NCBI GenBank assembly: GCA_011525845.1
Contig: WYBP01000013.1
Location: forward strand, 1 to 64,000
Source: Gemmatimonadaceae bacterium
Lineage (GTDB): Bacteria; Gemmatimonadota; Gemmatimonadetes; Gemmatimonadales; Gemmatimonadaceae
DNA length: 64,000 nt
Direction of reading: 5' to 3'
The notes under the pieces are model-generated. The model worked only from the letters and a program-made list of their open reading frames with translations, was not told the origin of the DNA and ran no database searches. The position numbers were made by a program, and so were the translations under genes. Positions 55,892-64,000 of the stretch are shown piece by piece (positions within the stretch are counted from its first letter, which is position 1; each line of letters opens with the position of its first letter).

Positions 55892-57046
55892 ATGTCCGCT
55901 GAGACGCCCGCCGCGCGCGGCGACGTGCTCGTCGGCCTGATGTCCGGCACCTCGCTCGACGGGATCACGGCGGTGGTCGTGCGCTTCGTGCCGGACGCCG
56001 ACGGCGGCGTGGCCCCGCAGCTCCTCGCGCAGGTCGCGCGCCCGTACGACGCGCCCACCCGCGCGCGCCTGGCGGCCGCGCTCGAGGGCGCCACGCCGAG
56101 CGAGTACACGCGCCTCGACTTCGCGCTCGGCGGCTGGCTCGCCGAGGCCGCGATCGCCGCGCTCGCCGAGTCGGGGGTGGCGCGCGAGGAGGTGCGTGCC
56201 ATCTGCTCGCACGGGCACACCGTCTGGCACGAACCGCCGCACGGGACCTGGCAGTTCGGGCAGCCGGCGGTGATCGCCGAGCGCACGGGGATCGACGTGC
56301 TCGCCGACTTCCGCGTGCGCGACGTGGCGGCGGGCGGGCAGGGTGCGCCCCTCGTCCCGATCGCCGATGCGCTCCTCTTCTCGCGCGCCAAGGCGTGGCG
56401 CGTGCTGCAGAACCTGGGGGGCATCGGGAACCTCACCCTCGTGCCCCCGGGGGGCGCGCTCGAGGCCGTGCGCGCGTTCGACACGGGCCCCGGCGTCTGC
56501 ATCATCGACGGTGCGACGCGTACGCTGCGTCCCGAACTCCCGTACGATCGCGACGGAGCGCTCGCGGCCGCCGGCACGCCGGTCGAGTCGGTGCTCGAGA
56601 CGCTCCTCGCCGACCCCTGGTTCGCGGCGGAGCCGCCCAAGTCCACCGGGCGCGAGCGCTACACCTCCGCCTTCATCGCCGACTTCATCGCGCGCTGCCG
56701 CGCGGCGCGCGCCGGCTGCACGGACGAGGACGTCGTGGCCACGGCCACCTGGTTCACCGCGCGGAGCATCGCGCTCGCCTTCGAGCGCTTCGTGCCGCAG
56801 CCGGTGGAGGACGTGCTCCTCTCCGGGGGCGGCGCGCGGAACCCCGTGCTGCGCGAGGCGATCGCGATGGCGCTCGCGCCGCGCATCGTGCGCCCCTTCG
56901 ACCAGCTCTACTTCGACGGCGAGGCCAAGGAGGCGGTCGCCTTCGCCTTCCTCGGCTGGCTCCACCTGCACGGGCGCGCGGCGAACGTACCCGCGGCCAC
57001 GGGGGCGCGCGGACCCCGCGTCCTCGGCGCCCGCTTCCCCGCGTGA
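55892..57046 (+). CDS. anmK: Anhydro-N-acetylmuramic acid kinase
   Basis: A 384-aa ASKHA-fold kinase converting anhydroMurNAc to MurNAc-6-P, the substrate of MurQ. GLMSGTSLDG (ATP), SHGHTVWHEP, GQGAPLVP, NLGGIGNLT, FDTGPG and LSGGGARNPVL are all present and the length is typical. Its TGA overlaps the GH3 start (GTGA). Confidence 0.95.
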   Translation: MSAETPAARGDVLVGLMSGTSLDGITAVVVRFVPDADGGVAPQLLAQVARPYDAPTRARLAAALEGATPSEYTRLDFALGGWLAEAAIAALAESGVAREEVRAICSHGHTVWHEPPHGTWQFGQPAVIAERTGIDVLADFRVRDVAAGGQGAPLVPIADALLFSRAKAWRVLQNLGGIGNLTLVPPGGALEAVRAFDTGPGVCIIDGATRTLRPELPYDRDGALAAAGTPVESVLETLLADPWFAAEPPKSTGRERYTSAFIADFIARCRAARAGCTDEDVVATATWFTARSIALAFERFVPQPVEDVLLSGGGARNPVLREAIAMALAPRIVRPFDQLYFDGEAKEAVAFAFLGWLHLHGRAANVPAATGARGPRVLGARFPA

Positions 57047-58512
57047 CCGATCGCCGCTCCCCGTTCGGCGCGCTGCTCGTCCCGCACCTCCGCTGGGATC
57101 CCGGCCACGGCTTCGCGTACCTCGACGCGCTGATCGAGGAGTCGCTCGAACTCGGCGTGGGCGGGTTCGTGGTGAGCGGCGGGCCGCGCGACGCGCTCTT
57201 GGAGCTCACGCAGGAGCTCGACCGCCGTTCGCGGCACCCGCTGCTGATCGCCGCGGCGCTCGAGGCCGGGGTCGGCGGAAGCTTCGCGGGCGCCACCGGG
57301 CTGCCCCCCCTCGCCGCGTTCGGCGCGCTGCGGGACGACGAGGCGGTGCGGCGCGCGGCGCGGCTCACGGCGCGCGAGGCGCGCGCGCACGGCGTGAACT
57401 GGGCGCTGGCGCCCGTGTGCGACCTCGACCTCTCTCCCGCCAATCCCTTCCTGGGCTCGCGGGCGTTCGGCCGCGAGGCGCAGCGGGCGGCGGAGTGGGT
57501 GGTGGAGTGGATCGACACCTGCCAGAGCGAGGGCGTGCTCGCCTGCGCGAGCCGCTTCCCGGGCACCGGGCGCGCCGTCTTCGACCCGTCGGTGACGCGA
57601 GGGAGCATCGAGGCGCCCGCCGGCGTGCTCTGGGCGGAGGACCTGCTCCCCTTCCGCGCGGCCGTGGACAGCGGTGTCGCGTCGGTGCTGGCCTCCGCGG
57701 TGGCATTCCCGGGGCTCGACGCGTCGCGGACGCCGGCGGCGCAGTCGCGTGCGCTCCTGGTGCAGCTGCTGCGCGAGGAGCTCCATTTCGACGGCCTCCT
57801 CGTCGCCGATCTGGGCGAGCTCGTCCCGCAGGGAGGCGCGCGTGCGGAGTCCGGCGAGGCGCTCGCCGCGCTCGCCGCCGGGTGCGACCTCGTGCTCGCC
57901 CCGTCCGATCCGCACGAGGTCGTGGAGGCGATCGAGTCCGGGATCGAGTCGCGTGCGGTCTCGATCGACGCGCTGGAGGCCTCGCTGGCGCGGCGCGAGT
58001 TCTGGGCCGACTGGGGCCGCGCGTCCCCGGGTCGCGAGCCGACGCTCGACGACGTGCTCTGGGCGCGCCAGGTCGCGGACCTCGTCGTGCACCCGGTGCG
58101 CGGGGTGCTGCCGAGCGTGGGGCCCGTCGTGGACCTCGTGGTGGTGAATGACGATGCCACGGAGGGGAGCGGCCAGGTGGCGATCCGCGCGAGGCCGCTG
58201 CTCGACGCGTTGCGCTCCCTCGGGCTCGACCCGCGCGAGGTGGAGGGACCGTCGGTCGAGGGGCGCGGCTCCGTGTTGGTGGCGCTCTTCGGCGAGCCCC
58301 GCGCCGGCCGCGCGAGGGCGGGGTACCAGGAGGGCACGCGCCGGCGCGTGGCGCGTGCGGTCGCGGATGCGCGGCAGGCGCAGCGCACCGCGGTGGTGCT
58401 GCTCTTCGGCCCTCCACGCCTGGCCGAGGAAATCCCGGAGGTGGCCAACGTCGTCTGCTGCTGGAGCGGGAGCGCGGCCATGCAGGCGGCCGCGGCGCGG
58501 CGGCTGGCCTGA
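57043..58512 (+). CDS. GH3-family NagZ-like protein with altered active site
   Basis: A 489-aa protein with a GH3 N-domain layout (APVCDLDLSPANPFLGSRAFG-like region at 123-143) and no signal peptide. In NagZ the substrate loop reads KHFPGHG with essential Lys/His and a catalytic His; here residues 170-176 are SRFPGTG, so all three are replaced. The nucleophile Asp may be kept (VADLGEL, Asp256). Residues about 345-489 form an extra C-terminal domain. Context with murQ and anmK predicts release of anhydroMurNAc, but the residues argue for changed specificity or loss of activity. Confidence 0.75.
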   Translation: MTDRRSPFGALLVPHLRWDPGHGFAYLDALIEESLELGVGGFVVSGGPRDALLELTQELDRRSRHPLLIAAALEAGVGGSFAGATGLPPLAAFGALRDDEAVRRAARLTAREARAHGVNWALAPVCDLDLSPANPFLGSRAFGREAQRAAEWVVEWIDTCQSEGVLACASRFPGTGRAVFDPSVTRGSIEAPAGVLWAEDLLPFRAAVDSGVASVLASAVAFPGLDASRTPAAQSRALLVQLLREELHFDGLLVADLGELVPQGGARAESGEALAALAAGCDLVLAPSDPHEVVEAIESGIESRAVSIDALEASLARREFWADWGRASPGREPTLDDVLWARQVADLVVHPVRGVLPSVGPVVDLVVVNDDATEGSGQVAIRARPLLDALRSLGLDPREVEGPSVEGRGSVLVALFGEPRAGRARAGYQEGTRRRVARAVADARQAQRTAVVLLFGPPRLAEEIPEVANVVCCWSGSAAMQAAAARRLA

Positions 58513-58583
58513 GCGCTCCGTGGTCCGCCGACGTTGAAGGACGTAGACTACGAGATTCACCTCCAGACCATCCGCCTCCCGAC

Positions 58584-60380
58584 GTGCCTGCCTTCGCCGC
58601 CACCCTCCAATCCGCCCTCGGTCCCGGCTACGCGCTCGAGCGCGAGCTGACCGGGGGCGGGATGAGCCGTGTGTTCCTGGCGACGGAGACCGCGCTCTCG
58701 CGGAAGGTGGTGGTGAAGGTGCTCCCGCCCGAGCTCGCCGCCGGGGTGAACCACGACCGCTTCCGCCGCGAGATCCAGGTCGCCGCCCAGCTGCAGCACC
58801 CGCACATCGTCCCCCTCCTCTCCGCTGGCGAGCAGGGGGCGCTGATCTGGTACACGATGCCGTACATCAGCGGGGAGTCGCTGCGCGACGCGCTGGGCCG
58901 GCGGCAGGGGTTCACCGTGCGCGAGGTGGTGCGCATCCTGCACGACGTGGCGGATGCGCTGAGCTACGCCCACGGCCTCGGCGTGATCCACCGCGACATC
59001 AAGCCGGGGAACGTGCTCGTGCTCGGGAACCACGCGCTCGTCACCGACTTCGGCGTGGCCAAGGCGATCTCGGCGTCGATGCCGACCTCCGGCTTCACGA
59101 GCGCGGGGATGGCGATCGGCACGCCGGCGTACATGGCGCCGGAGCAGATCGCGGCGGACCCGGCGGCCGACCATCGCGTGGACCTCTACGCGCTCGGGCT
59201 CCTCGCGTACGAGTTGCTCACCGGGGACGCTCCCTTCAAGGAGGACTCGCCGCAGAAGACGATGGCGGCGCAGCTCACGCGCGATCCCTCGCCGGTGGAC
59301 ACGCGGCGCTCGGACGTTCCCGCCGAGCTCTCGGCGCTCGTGCGCCGGCTCCTCGCGAAGCAGCCGGAGGACCGTCCGCAGCTGGCCGCCGAGGTGGTGG
59401 CGGTGCTGGACGACCTCACGCTCAGCGTGGGGGGCACGCTCGCCGCGACGCGCCCGACGCGCCGTCCCTCGCGCATGCGCGCGCTGGGGATCGCGACCGT
59501 CGGCGTGACGGTCGTGGCGGCGGCCTGGCTGCTCGGCGAACGCCAGGGGACGGAGGCGGTCGCCAACGAGGTGCGCGACTCGGTCGCGGCGGCGGAGGCG
59601 AACCAGGTGCTCGCCTCCGCCGCGGCGCTCCTCACGCGCGACGATTCGCTCGCCATCGCGCGCGCGGTCAGTGCGCGGATGGCCGAACGCGCGCCGACCC
59701 CGCGCCAGACCATGTCCGTCGACCTCGTGCGCGCGGAGTCCCTCGCGCTCGTGCGGCTCGCCGACAGCCTGCGGGCGCAGTTCCAGCGGACCGTGCTTGA
59801 CTCGTTCGTGCTGCTGGGGGCGCGACAGGCGGCGCCGGCCGCCGCCGCGGCGGTCTCCGAGGCGCTCTCCGCGACGGCGGCGGCGCTCGAGCCGGGACGC
59901 GGGCAGCCGCGGCGCGTGATCGTGGCGCAGCCGCGCGGCGTGCGCGGACGGCCGGAGCTGGAGGCGATCGTCACCCTGCTCTCCGACTCGCTGCGGCACG
60001 CCCTCGATGCGCACCCGCGGTACGCCGTGGTCTCCCCGGACTCCGTGTCCCTCGCCCTCGGGCAGTCCCGCACGATGAACGCGCTGCAGGAGCGGCTGGA
60101 CGCGGACCTCCTGGTCTCCATCGCGCTCGTCCCCGGGGCCGACAGCATCACCCGGATCATCACCATCCGCGACATCTCCGAGCCCACGGGCGTGAGCATG
60201 CGCGTGATCACGAGCAAGGTCACGGCCGCCGCGCCGGGCGCCGGGGTGGGGAGCCTGGTGCCGCAGGTGGTGCGGGCCCTGGTGGAGTTGGAGCGTGGAC
60301 CGCGCGTACGCAGCGTTGGACCCGCCGGCGCGCCGACCGCGCAGCGCCCGCCTACCGGACCACGCCCGCCGCGTCCCTAG
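58584..60380 (+). CDS. Membrane Ser/Thr protein kinase
   Basis: A 598-aa PknB-like kinase. Domain: LTGGGMSRVFLA, Lys45, HRDIKPGN (Asp138), DFG (155-157), GTPAYMAPEQ. A membrane helix (about 299-317) follows, then an outer part with helices and a compact domain (about 430-560: RYAVVSPDSVSLAL; DADLLVSIALV; DISEPTGVSMRVI) resembling a CsgG/FlgO-like fold by eye. Pro/Arg-rich tail. GTG start. Its 3' end overlaps the convergent protease gene by 29 bp. Confidence 0.9.
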   Translation: MPAFAATLQSALGPGYALERELTGGGMSRVFLATETALSRKVVVKVLPPELAAGVNHDRFRREIQVAAQLQHPHIVPLLSAGEQGALIWYTMPYISGESLRDALGRRQGFTVREVVRILHDVADALSYAHGLGVIHRDIKPGNVLVLGNHALVTDFGVAKAISASMPTSGFTSAGMAIGTPAYMAPEQIAADPAADHRVDLYALGLLAYELLTGDAPFKEDSPQKTMAAQLTRDPSPVDTRRSDVPAELSALVRRLLAKQPEDRPQLAAEVVAVLDDLTLSVGGTLAATRPTRRPSRMRALGIATVGVTVVAAAWLLGERQGTEAVANEVRDSVAAAEANQVLASAAALLTRDDSLAIARAVSARMAERAPTPRQTMSVDLVRAESLALVRLADSLRAQFQRTVLDSFVLLGARQAAPAAAAAVSEALSATAAALEPGRGQPRRVIVAQPRGVRGRPELEAIVTLLSDSLRHALDAHPRYAVVSPDSVSLALGQSRTMNALQERLDADLLVSIALVPGADSITRIITIRDISEPTGVSMRVITSKVTAAAPGAGVGSLVPQVVRALVELERGPRVRSVGPAGAPTAQRPPTGPRPPRP

Positions 60381-61872
60381 GGAGCTGGGCGGCGAGGCGC
60401 GCCGCGGGCACGGAGTAGACGATGCGCCCCCCGCTCTCCGACGCCGCCCCGAAGAGCACGCCCACGACGAGTCCGCGCGCGTCGAGCACGGGGGAGCCGC
60501 TCGAGCCCTGCGCCGCGAAGATGTCCAGCTGCAGCGTCTCGTCGAGCGCCTTGCTCACCGTGCCCACGGCGAGCGTCGCCACGGGGCGCAGGCTGTCGAT
60601 GTTCCCGCCCATCCCCGCCGTGGAGGTGCCGAGCGGGTAGCCGAGGATCGCGACCGGGTCGCCGATGCGGAGACCCGTGCCGGTGCGCGCGATCCCCGAC
60701 ACCACCGGATAGCGCCCCGCGCGGTTGAGCCGCAGGAGCGCGAGCTCATCCGTCTCGCTCACGTACTCGATGGTGGCCGAGAGCCAGGCCCCCCGGGTGC
60801 TGTCGAACGCGACCGCGATGCTCGTCGCCCGCGTTCCGTCGCGCGCACGGACCACGTGTCGGTTGGTCACTATGAGCCCGGTGGGGAGGATGTTGAACCC
60901 GGTGCCGCTCGTGGCCTTCCCGTCGGGCATCTCCACCGCGATGAAGACGACCGCGGCCCGATTCGCCGCGGCGACGGCCGCGTAGTCCATCCCCGCGATC
61001 ATCGCGGTGCGCTGCTGCGCGGTGCGCATCTCCGCCATCAGCGCGGCCACGTCGCCGCCCGACTGCTGCCGGGCGCGGAGCGCCGCGGCCAGGCGCGCGC
61101 TCTCCGCGTTCGCGGCCTTGAGCGCCGAGTCCGCGAGCCCCGTCTCGGCCAGCTTGGCCGCGAGCGAGCGCGCGAGGGAGTCGTTCGACGCGAGGAGCCG
61201 TGAGATCTGCTCACGCGACGCGGCTGCCGTGCGCATCAGCACCCACCCCGCGAAGCCCCCGCCCACCACGACGAGCGCGCCGAGCCCGATCACCACGCGG
61301 CGGAGCGTGCTCGTGCGCAGCTTCACCGCCTCGGCGATGCGCACCTCGGTGTTGCGGCGCGGACGCGCCTCCGTGGGGAGTCGCGTGCTGAGCAGCTCGG
61401 GAGCGCCGGCACCCTGGCCCGTCGGCGGAGCTGGTGGCCTCGGCGGCGACGGCGGCCGCGGTGCCGGAGCCTTCGGCGCTGGCGGCGCGGCCTTCGGCGG
61501 CTCGCCGGCACGTGCCGCGGGCACCCAGGGAGCCGCGGTGGGGGCGGCGGGCTCGGCCTGCACGGCGAGGACGTGGAAGGTGAGTTGCGGGCCGTCCGCG
61601 CCGAACCCGACGAGGTCGCCGTCACTCAGCTGGCAGTCGGCGATGATCCGCTGCCCGTTGACGTAGGTGCCGTTGGTGCTGCCGACGTCGTGCAGCACGT
61701 GCCGGTTGCCGACGGAGCGCAGCTCCGCGTGGCGCGACGAGACGTCGAGGTCCTTGGCCGGATCGAAGCGGAGGTCGTTCATCGGGTGGCGCCCGATCGT
61801 GACCACCGACTTCTCGAAGCGCTCGACCGCCCCTGCGCGCGCTCCCCGCGTGATCCGGAACTCGACGGACAT
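60352..61872 (-). CDS. FHA-domain membrane-anchored trypsin-like protease
   Basis: A 506-aa protein. Residues 1 to about 95 are an FHA phosphothreonine-binding domain (TIGRHPMNDL; VSSRHAELR; DVGSTNGTYVNG). A Pro/Ala linker is followed by a membrane helix (about 208-230), a coiled helix and a DegP/trypsin-like domain with the triad His (VTNRHVV), Asp (TDELALLRL) and Ser (GSSGSPVLD). The protease lies outside and FHA inside, so a phosphorylated partner could control it. ATG overlaps the PP2C stop (ATGA). Confidence 0.9.
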   Translation of the reverse strand: MSVEFRITRGARAGAVERFEKSVVTIGRHPMNDLRFDPAKDLDVSSRHAELRSVGNRHVLHDVGSTNGTYVNGQRIIADCQLSDGDLVGFGADGPQLTFHVLAVQAEPAAPTAAPWVPAARAGEPPKAAPPAPKAPAPRPPSPPRPPAPPTGQGAGAPELLSTRLPTEARPRRNTEVRIAEAVKLRTSTLRRVVIGLGALVVVGGGFAGWVLMRTAAASREQISRLLASNDSLARSLAAKLAETGLADSALKAANAESARLAAALRARQQSGGDVAALMAEMRTAQQRTAMIAGMDYAAVAAANRAAVVFIAVEMPDGKATSGTGFNILPTGLIVTNRHVVRARDGTRATSIAVAFDSTRGAWLSATIEYVSETDELALLRLNRAGRYPVVSGIARTGTGLRIGDPVAILGYPLGTSTAGMGGNIDSLRPVATLAVGTVSKALDETLQLDIFAAQGSSGSPVLDARGLVVGVLFGAASESGGRIVYSVPAARLAAQLPRDAAGVVR

Positions 61873-63158
61873 CAGGGCCGCAGCCAGGTCACCAGGTAGT
61901 AGCCGAGCACGAGGACGGCGATGGTGCCGAAGACGAAGCGCAGCGACCCGCGGTCCATGCGTCCGCCCGGGGGCGCCGGGGGCGGGATCTTGGCGCGGCC
62001 CGCCGGCGCGATCTCGGCGGTCTCCTTCGCGCCCCCTCGCGCCGCGGGCGCGGCGGCGGCGGGCGCCGGAGCGCTCGCCCCCGCGGCGCTCGCGGCCGGT
62101 GCCGCCTGCGCGGGCTTCGCGCTCGCCGCGGCACCCGCGCCGCCCTTCGCCGCACCCCCCGACTTCCGCTTGAGCGGCGTCGTCTCGAGCGTGGGGGCGG
62201 TGCTCAGGTCCTCGAAGTCCGCGGTCGTCACGGGGATCGAGTCGCGGTCCACCGGCACCGTCGCCCGCGCCTCCTGCGAGCCGCGGTAGACGCGGTGTGC
62301 CACCGACTCGGCCCCCGTCTCCGCGAGCCCGGGGCCGTCGAACCGCGCGGCGACGACCGTGATGTTGTCGGGGCCGCCCGCCTCGTTCGCGAGGTCGATC
62401 AGCTTCTTGCACACGGACACGAGGTCGGGTTCCGACGTGACCACCTCGACGATCTCGTGCGCGCGCACCTGGCCGCTCAGGCCGTCGGAGCAGAGGATCA
62501 GCACGTCGCCGCGCTTCACCTGCTGCGACGTGAGGTCCACGCGCACCACCGGCTCCGGTCCCAGCGCCTGGAGGATGATGTTGCGCCGCTCGGAGACCTC
62601 GGCCTCCTCCTCCGTGAGCTCCCCCGCCTCGACCAGCTTCTGCATCAGCGACTGGTCCTTCGTGATGAGCGTCGCGACGCCGTCGCGCACGAGGTAGGCG
62701 CGCGAGTCCCCCACCTGGCAGACGTAGAGCGTGTCGCCGAGGAACCCCGCGATGGTGGCGGTGGTCCCCATCCCGCGGTTCTCGGGATTGGAGGAGGCGT
62801 AGTGGTGGATCTTCGTGTTGGCGACCTCGGTGGCCGCGCGCAGCGCGTGCGCGAAGATCTCCGGGTCGTGGTCGGACGAGGAGCGCCAGCGACGGTCGAC
62901 CTCCGCGAGGATGATCTCCGTGGCCATCGCGCTCGCCACCTCACCGGCGGCCGCGCCCCCCATCCCATCGGCGACCATGAAGAGCGAGCCGCGGGGCCCC
63001 ACCCGGTGCGTGCGCACCTCCGGCTGGAGCGACGCGTTCATCGTCGTCAGGTCGGCGACGGCGAACGTGTCCTCGTTGTGCTCGCGCGTGCGTCCGACGT
63101 CGGTGCGCCCGAACACGTGCACGACGATCTCGCCCGAGGGTTTGGAGGATGCCGTCAC
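61872..63158 (-). CDS. PP2C-family Ser/Thr phosphatase, membrane-tethered
   Basis: A 428-aa protein. The PP2C domain (about 10-265) holds the metal Asp motifs RTREHNEDTF, VADGMGGAAAGE, VGDSRAY, SDGLSG and GGPDNITVV. An Ala/Pro-rich linker leads to a C-terminal helix (FVFGTIAVLVLGYYLVTWL). It would reverse the neighbouring kinase and modulate the FHA ligand. GTG 63158 start, and it is translationally coupled to the FHA-protease gene. Confidence 0.93.
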   Translation of the reverse strand: MTASSKPSGEIVVHVFGRTDVGRTREHNEDTFAVADLTTMNASLQPEVRTHRVGPRGSLFMVADGMGGAAAGEVASAMATEIILAEVDRRWRSSSDHDPEIFAHALRAATEVANTKIHHYASSNPENRGMGTTATIAGFLGDTLYVCQVGDSRAYLVRDGVATLITKDQSLMQKLVEAGELTEEEAEVSERRNIILQALGPEPVVRVDLTSQQVKRGDVLILCSDGLSGQVRAHEIVEVVTSEPDLVSVCKKLIDLANEAGGPDNITVVAARFDGPGLAETGAESVAHRVYRGSQEARATVPVDRDSIPVTTADFEDLSTAPTLETTPLKRKSGGAAKGGAGAAASAKPAQAAPAASAAGASAPAPAAAAPAARGGAKETAEIAPAGRAKIPPPAPPGGRMDRGSLRFVFGTIAVLVLGYYLVTWLRP

Positions 63159-63196
63159 GAGGTGCGGTGGAGTTTGAGGGTGGGGCGCTGGCTCAT
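63155..63196 (-). CDS. Possible 13-residue leader peptide before the phosphatase
   Basis: An ATG at 63196 opens MSQRPTLKLHRTS, whose TGA overlaps the phosphatase GTG start (GTGA), the coupling pattern used all over this window. It is short, so chance cannot be excluded. It lies in the 98-nt gap between the truncated gene and the phosphatase, where no other signal was seen. Confidence 0.3.
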   Translation of the reverse strand: MSQRPTLKLHRTS

Positions 63197-63256
63197 CTTA
63201 ACTGGGGCGTGGGTGAGGGCGCGAGCGGAAAGGCGTACGTGGGGGTGTGATGCACG

Positions 63257-64000
63257 TCACGGTCGGTCCCGGCACTCCGGCGTCGCGCGGACCATCGTCG
63301 CGATCTCCTTCCGGCTGGCGTCCGACGAGAGGGCGAGCACGCGCGACGCCACGGTGCAGGCACCGGCCACGTCCCCCATCGCCATCCGGGTCTCCATCTC
63401 GACGTACCACGATTCCGCGAGCAACGCGCCGTTGAGCGTGGGCCGGACGTCGGCCAGGTCGAGGAGGACGCGACGGTGCGCGGACTCCGTGGAAAGCGTG
63501 TCGTGCGCCACCTTGAGCCACGATTCGAGCCGGGCCGCGATGCTCGGCCCGCCACTCCCGACCGGCGGCGTCTGGGTACCCGTACGACCGCCGTCCGACG
63601 GAGGATTCGTCGTCCCATTCCCCGTCTGCTGCTGCGGCCGCGTCTGCAACGTCGTCCCCTTGGTCGCCGTCCCCGGATCGGTGTTCGGCGGCGTCACGGT
63701 CCCGGCTCTGGTGCCCGTGTCCGTCTGCACCTGCGCCCCACTCGTGTCCGTACCGGCGGGATTGGTCGCCGGTGCCGGCTCCTGGAAGTTCGGCAGCACG
63801 AACTTGAACACCACGAAGGTGATCGCCGCGATCCCGCCCACGCCGCCGAACACCGCGGGCATCGCACTCTTCTTCGGCGCGACGGCCCGCGGCGCGGCTG
63901 CCGCCGGCTGCTTCGGCGTCTTCGCCTCCATCGCGATCGTCGCGGCGCTGTTCCGGCTCACGCGCGTCGCCGGCATCGGCGTCGTCGCGCCACCGGCCGC
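63257..64000 (-). CDS. Membrane protein with TPR-like C terminus, truncated at the window edge
   Basis: The frame is open through base 64000, so the N terminus is missing. About 248 residues are visible: a basic Ala-rich segment, a membrane helix (about residues 50-68, VGGIAAITFVVFKFVLP), a Thr/Pro/Gly-rich linker and a helical C-terminal domain (IAARLESWLKVAHDTL; LADVRPTLNGALLAESWYVEMETRMAMGDVAGACTVASRVLAL) with a TPR-like look. The layout resembles the outer part of a Ser/Thr kinase, which would fit the neighbours, but no kinase motif is in view. Confidence 0.6.
   Translation of the reverse strand, partial: AAGGATTPMPATRVSRNSAATIAMEAKTPKQPAAAAPRAVAPKKSAMPAVFGGVGGIAAITFVVFKFVLPNFQEPAPATNPAGTDTSGAQVQTDTGTRAGTVTPPNTDPGTATKGTTLQTRPQQQTGNGTTNPPSDGGRTGTQTPPVGSGGPSIAARLESWLKVAHDTLSTESAHRRVLLDLADVRPTLNGALLAESWYVEMETRMAMGDVAGACTVASRVLALSSDASRKEIATMVRATPECRDRP

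Overview
The window is a 64 kb piece of a high-GC (about 70%) diderm bacterial chromosome. Gene content fits the Gemmatimonadota best: DUF5117-type secreted metalloproteases, a YpdA-like disulfide reductase, eukaryotic-type Ser/Thr kinases, GTG starts and dense start-stop overlaps. This assignment is inference from gene content, since no rRNA is present. Secretion signals, a lipoprotein, outer-membrane barrels and gamma-glutamyltransferase support a two-membrane envelope. No tRNA, rRNA, CRISPR array, insertion sequence or prophage was seen.

Layout. (1) 1-2701: a secreted zinc metalloprotease. (2) 2744-19666: one long + strand translation operon in the order fusA, tuf, rpsJ, rplC-D-W-B, rpsS, rplV, rpsC, rplP, rpmC, rpsQ, rplN-X-E, rpsN, rpsH, rplF-R, rpsE, rpmD, rplO, secY, adk, map. 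It has a strong promoter (TTGACA, 16 bp, TAAGTT) 400 nt before fusA. rpsL/rpsG are missing before fusA, and the infA-rpmJ-rpsM-K-D-rpoA-rplQ block is missing after map. Several ribosomal proteins carry unusual low-complexity extensions. (3) 19711-22107, - strand: ftcD (histidine/folate) and a SuhB-type phosphatase. (4) 22132-25700: trpS, an MgtC-family protein, a PilT ATPase and a DapA-family lyase. (5) 25825-31160: purA, a YpdA-like reductase, glycyl-tRNA synthetase and an M3-like peptidase. (6) 31185-42875: twelve genes, nearly all with overlapping stop and start codons. They run from a D-amino-acid aminotransferase and an M20 peptidase through a GAF protein, an unknown protein, a ubiquitin-fold candidate, MoxR, DUF58, BatA-like, DUF4175-like, DUF4159 and GATase-like proteins to a histone-deacetylase-family enzyme. 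(7) 42885-48794: corA, a zinc-ribbon kinase, priA, an unknown gene, a Fur-family regulator and ccdA. (8) 48897-58512: envelope genes (barrel proteins, ABC exporter, glycine-zipper lipoprotein, GGT) and a peptidoglycan-recycling operon murQ-anmK-GH3. (9) 58584-64000: a phospho-signalling cluster of a membrane Ser/Thr kinase, an FHA-trypsin membrane protease, a PP2C phosphatase and a truncated membrane protein running off the edge.

The most distinctive unexplained structure is a family of seven dispersed intergenic elements. They have purine-rich arms of tandem 7-bp units (roughly AGRKGKG), ends reading GAACGGCAG, and in several copies a perfect or near-perfect GC-rich hairpin between the arms. 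They sit at gene ends, including three junctions inside the ribosomal operon, and one supplies the ftcD stop codon. The visible promoters share a -10 of TAnnTT, and in four genes this box lies 6-7 nt before the start codon, suggesting leaderless mRNAs.
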